A stretch of DNA of 64,000 bases, from contig NZ_CP110644.1 of the NCBI RefSeq assembly GCF_026153515.1, forward strand, positions 3,563,501-3,627,500, read 5' to 3'. This stretch comes from Pseudomonas sp. KU26590 (GTDB lineage: Bacteria > Pseudomonadota > Gammaproteobacteria > Pseudomonadales > Pseudomonadaceae). Below the pieces are notes generated by a model that worked only from the letters and a program-made list of their open reading frames with translations, was not told where the DNA came from and did not search any database. The first letter of the stretch is position 1; every line of letters begins with the position of its first letter. Positions 63,990-64,000 of this stretch are shown here, in pieces. The position numbers and the translations under genes are program-made.

Positions 63990-64000
63990 CCTAATTCACG

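Overview
The window looks like a Pseudomonas chromosome (P. fluorescens/P. syringae-type, judged from protein content). The support is an intact second-type chemotaxis cluster, many Pseudomonas-type small hypothetical proteins, stem-loop intergenic repeats built around a 'TTTGGGTCGATAGC / TATCGGCCAGAAGC' core, and two flagellar sigma-28 (FliA)-type promoters. No tRNA, rRNA or CRISPR array was recognised. All functional calls come from reading the sequence; no database search was run.

Layout. 0.1-5.2 kb: a lipase-like lipoprotein, one complete IS66-family element (1105-3573), a DUF1737 gene and two rotted IS66 copies. 5.4-8.7 kb: a sugar-acid catabolism locus (DenD-like dehydrogenase, frameshifted MFS transporter, divergent GntR/FadR regulator). 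8.7-12.1 kb: an IS66 scrap fused to a broken LysR gene, a divergent SDR/LysR pair and a helicase C-terminal remnant. 12.1-14.8 kb: an AT-rich island with a 295-aa orphan protein and a PD-(D/E)XK-like protein. 15-28.4 kb: a gene graveyard and small-enzyme zone (nitroreductase with an amber codon, GNATs, Nudix, VOC, HIT, P-loop kinase-like, histidine phosphatase, AbrB-type antitoxin remnants, at least four IS66 scraps). It includes a likely histidine-leader attenuator (18351-18500) in front of a HisRS-like paralogue. 28.5-33.8 kb: two related chemoreceptors and a MASE2-GGDEF diguanylate cyclase. 34-42.9 kb: small secreted, Cys-rich and hypothetical genes, a metallophosphoesterase with two tandem paralogous genes, and an XRE regulator.

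42.9-47.8 kb: a Tn7/Tn5053-like transposition module on the minus strand, in order DDE transposase (TniA/TnsB-like), AAA+ ATPase (TniB/TnsC-like), a second AAA+ ATPase, TniQ. The genes are tightly packed or overlapping. A candidate transposon end (TGTCA...) lies upstream near 47842. 47.8-49.2 kb is almost gene-free and leads to a tyrosine recombinase (49173-50477) preceded by a perfect 12-bp inverted repeat.

50.5-59.2 kb: core-like chemotaxis operon on the minus strand, transcribed mcp(with CheZ-like motif)-cheY-STAS-cheA-mcp-cheW-cheR-cheD-cheB, with a FliA-like promoter at its head. 59.7-64 kb: a cyclophilin-like exported protein, a small lipoprotein, a NepI-like MFS exporter, a LysR regulator and a frameshifted periplasmic cupin.

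Two themes stand out. First, at least five genes are broken by single-base indels, most in short homopolymers, so sequencing error must be separated from real decay. Second, the most system-like loci are the two-ATPase transposon module, the His-leader/HisRS-paralogue unit, the receptor with an apparent CheZ phosphatase motif, and the orphan-protein/nuclease pair in the AT-rich island.
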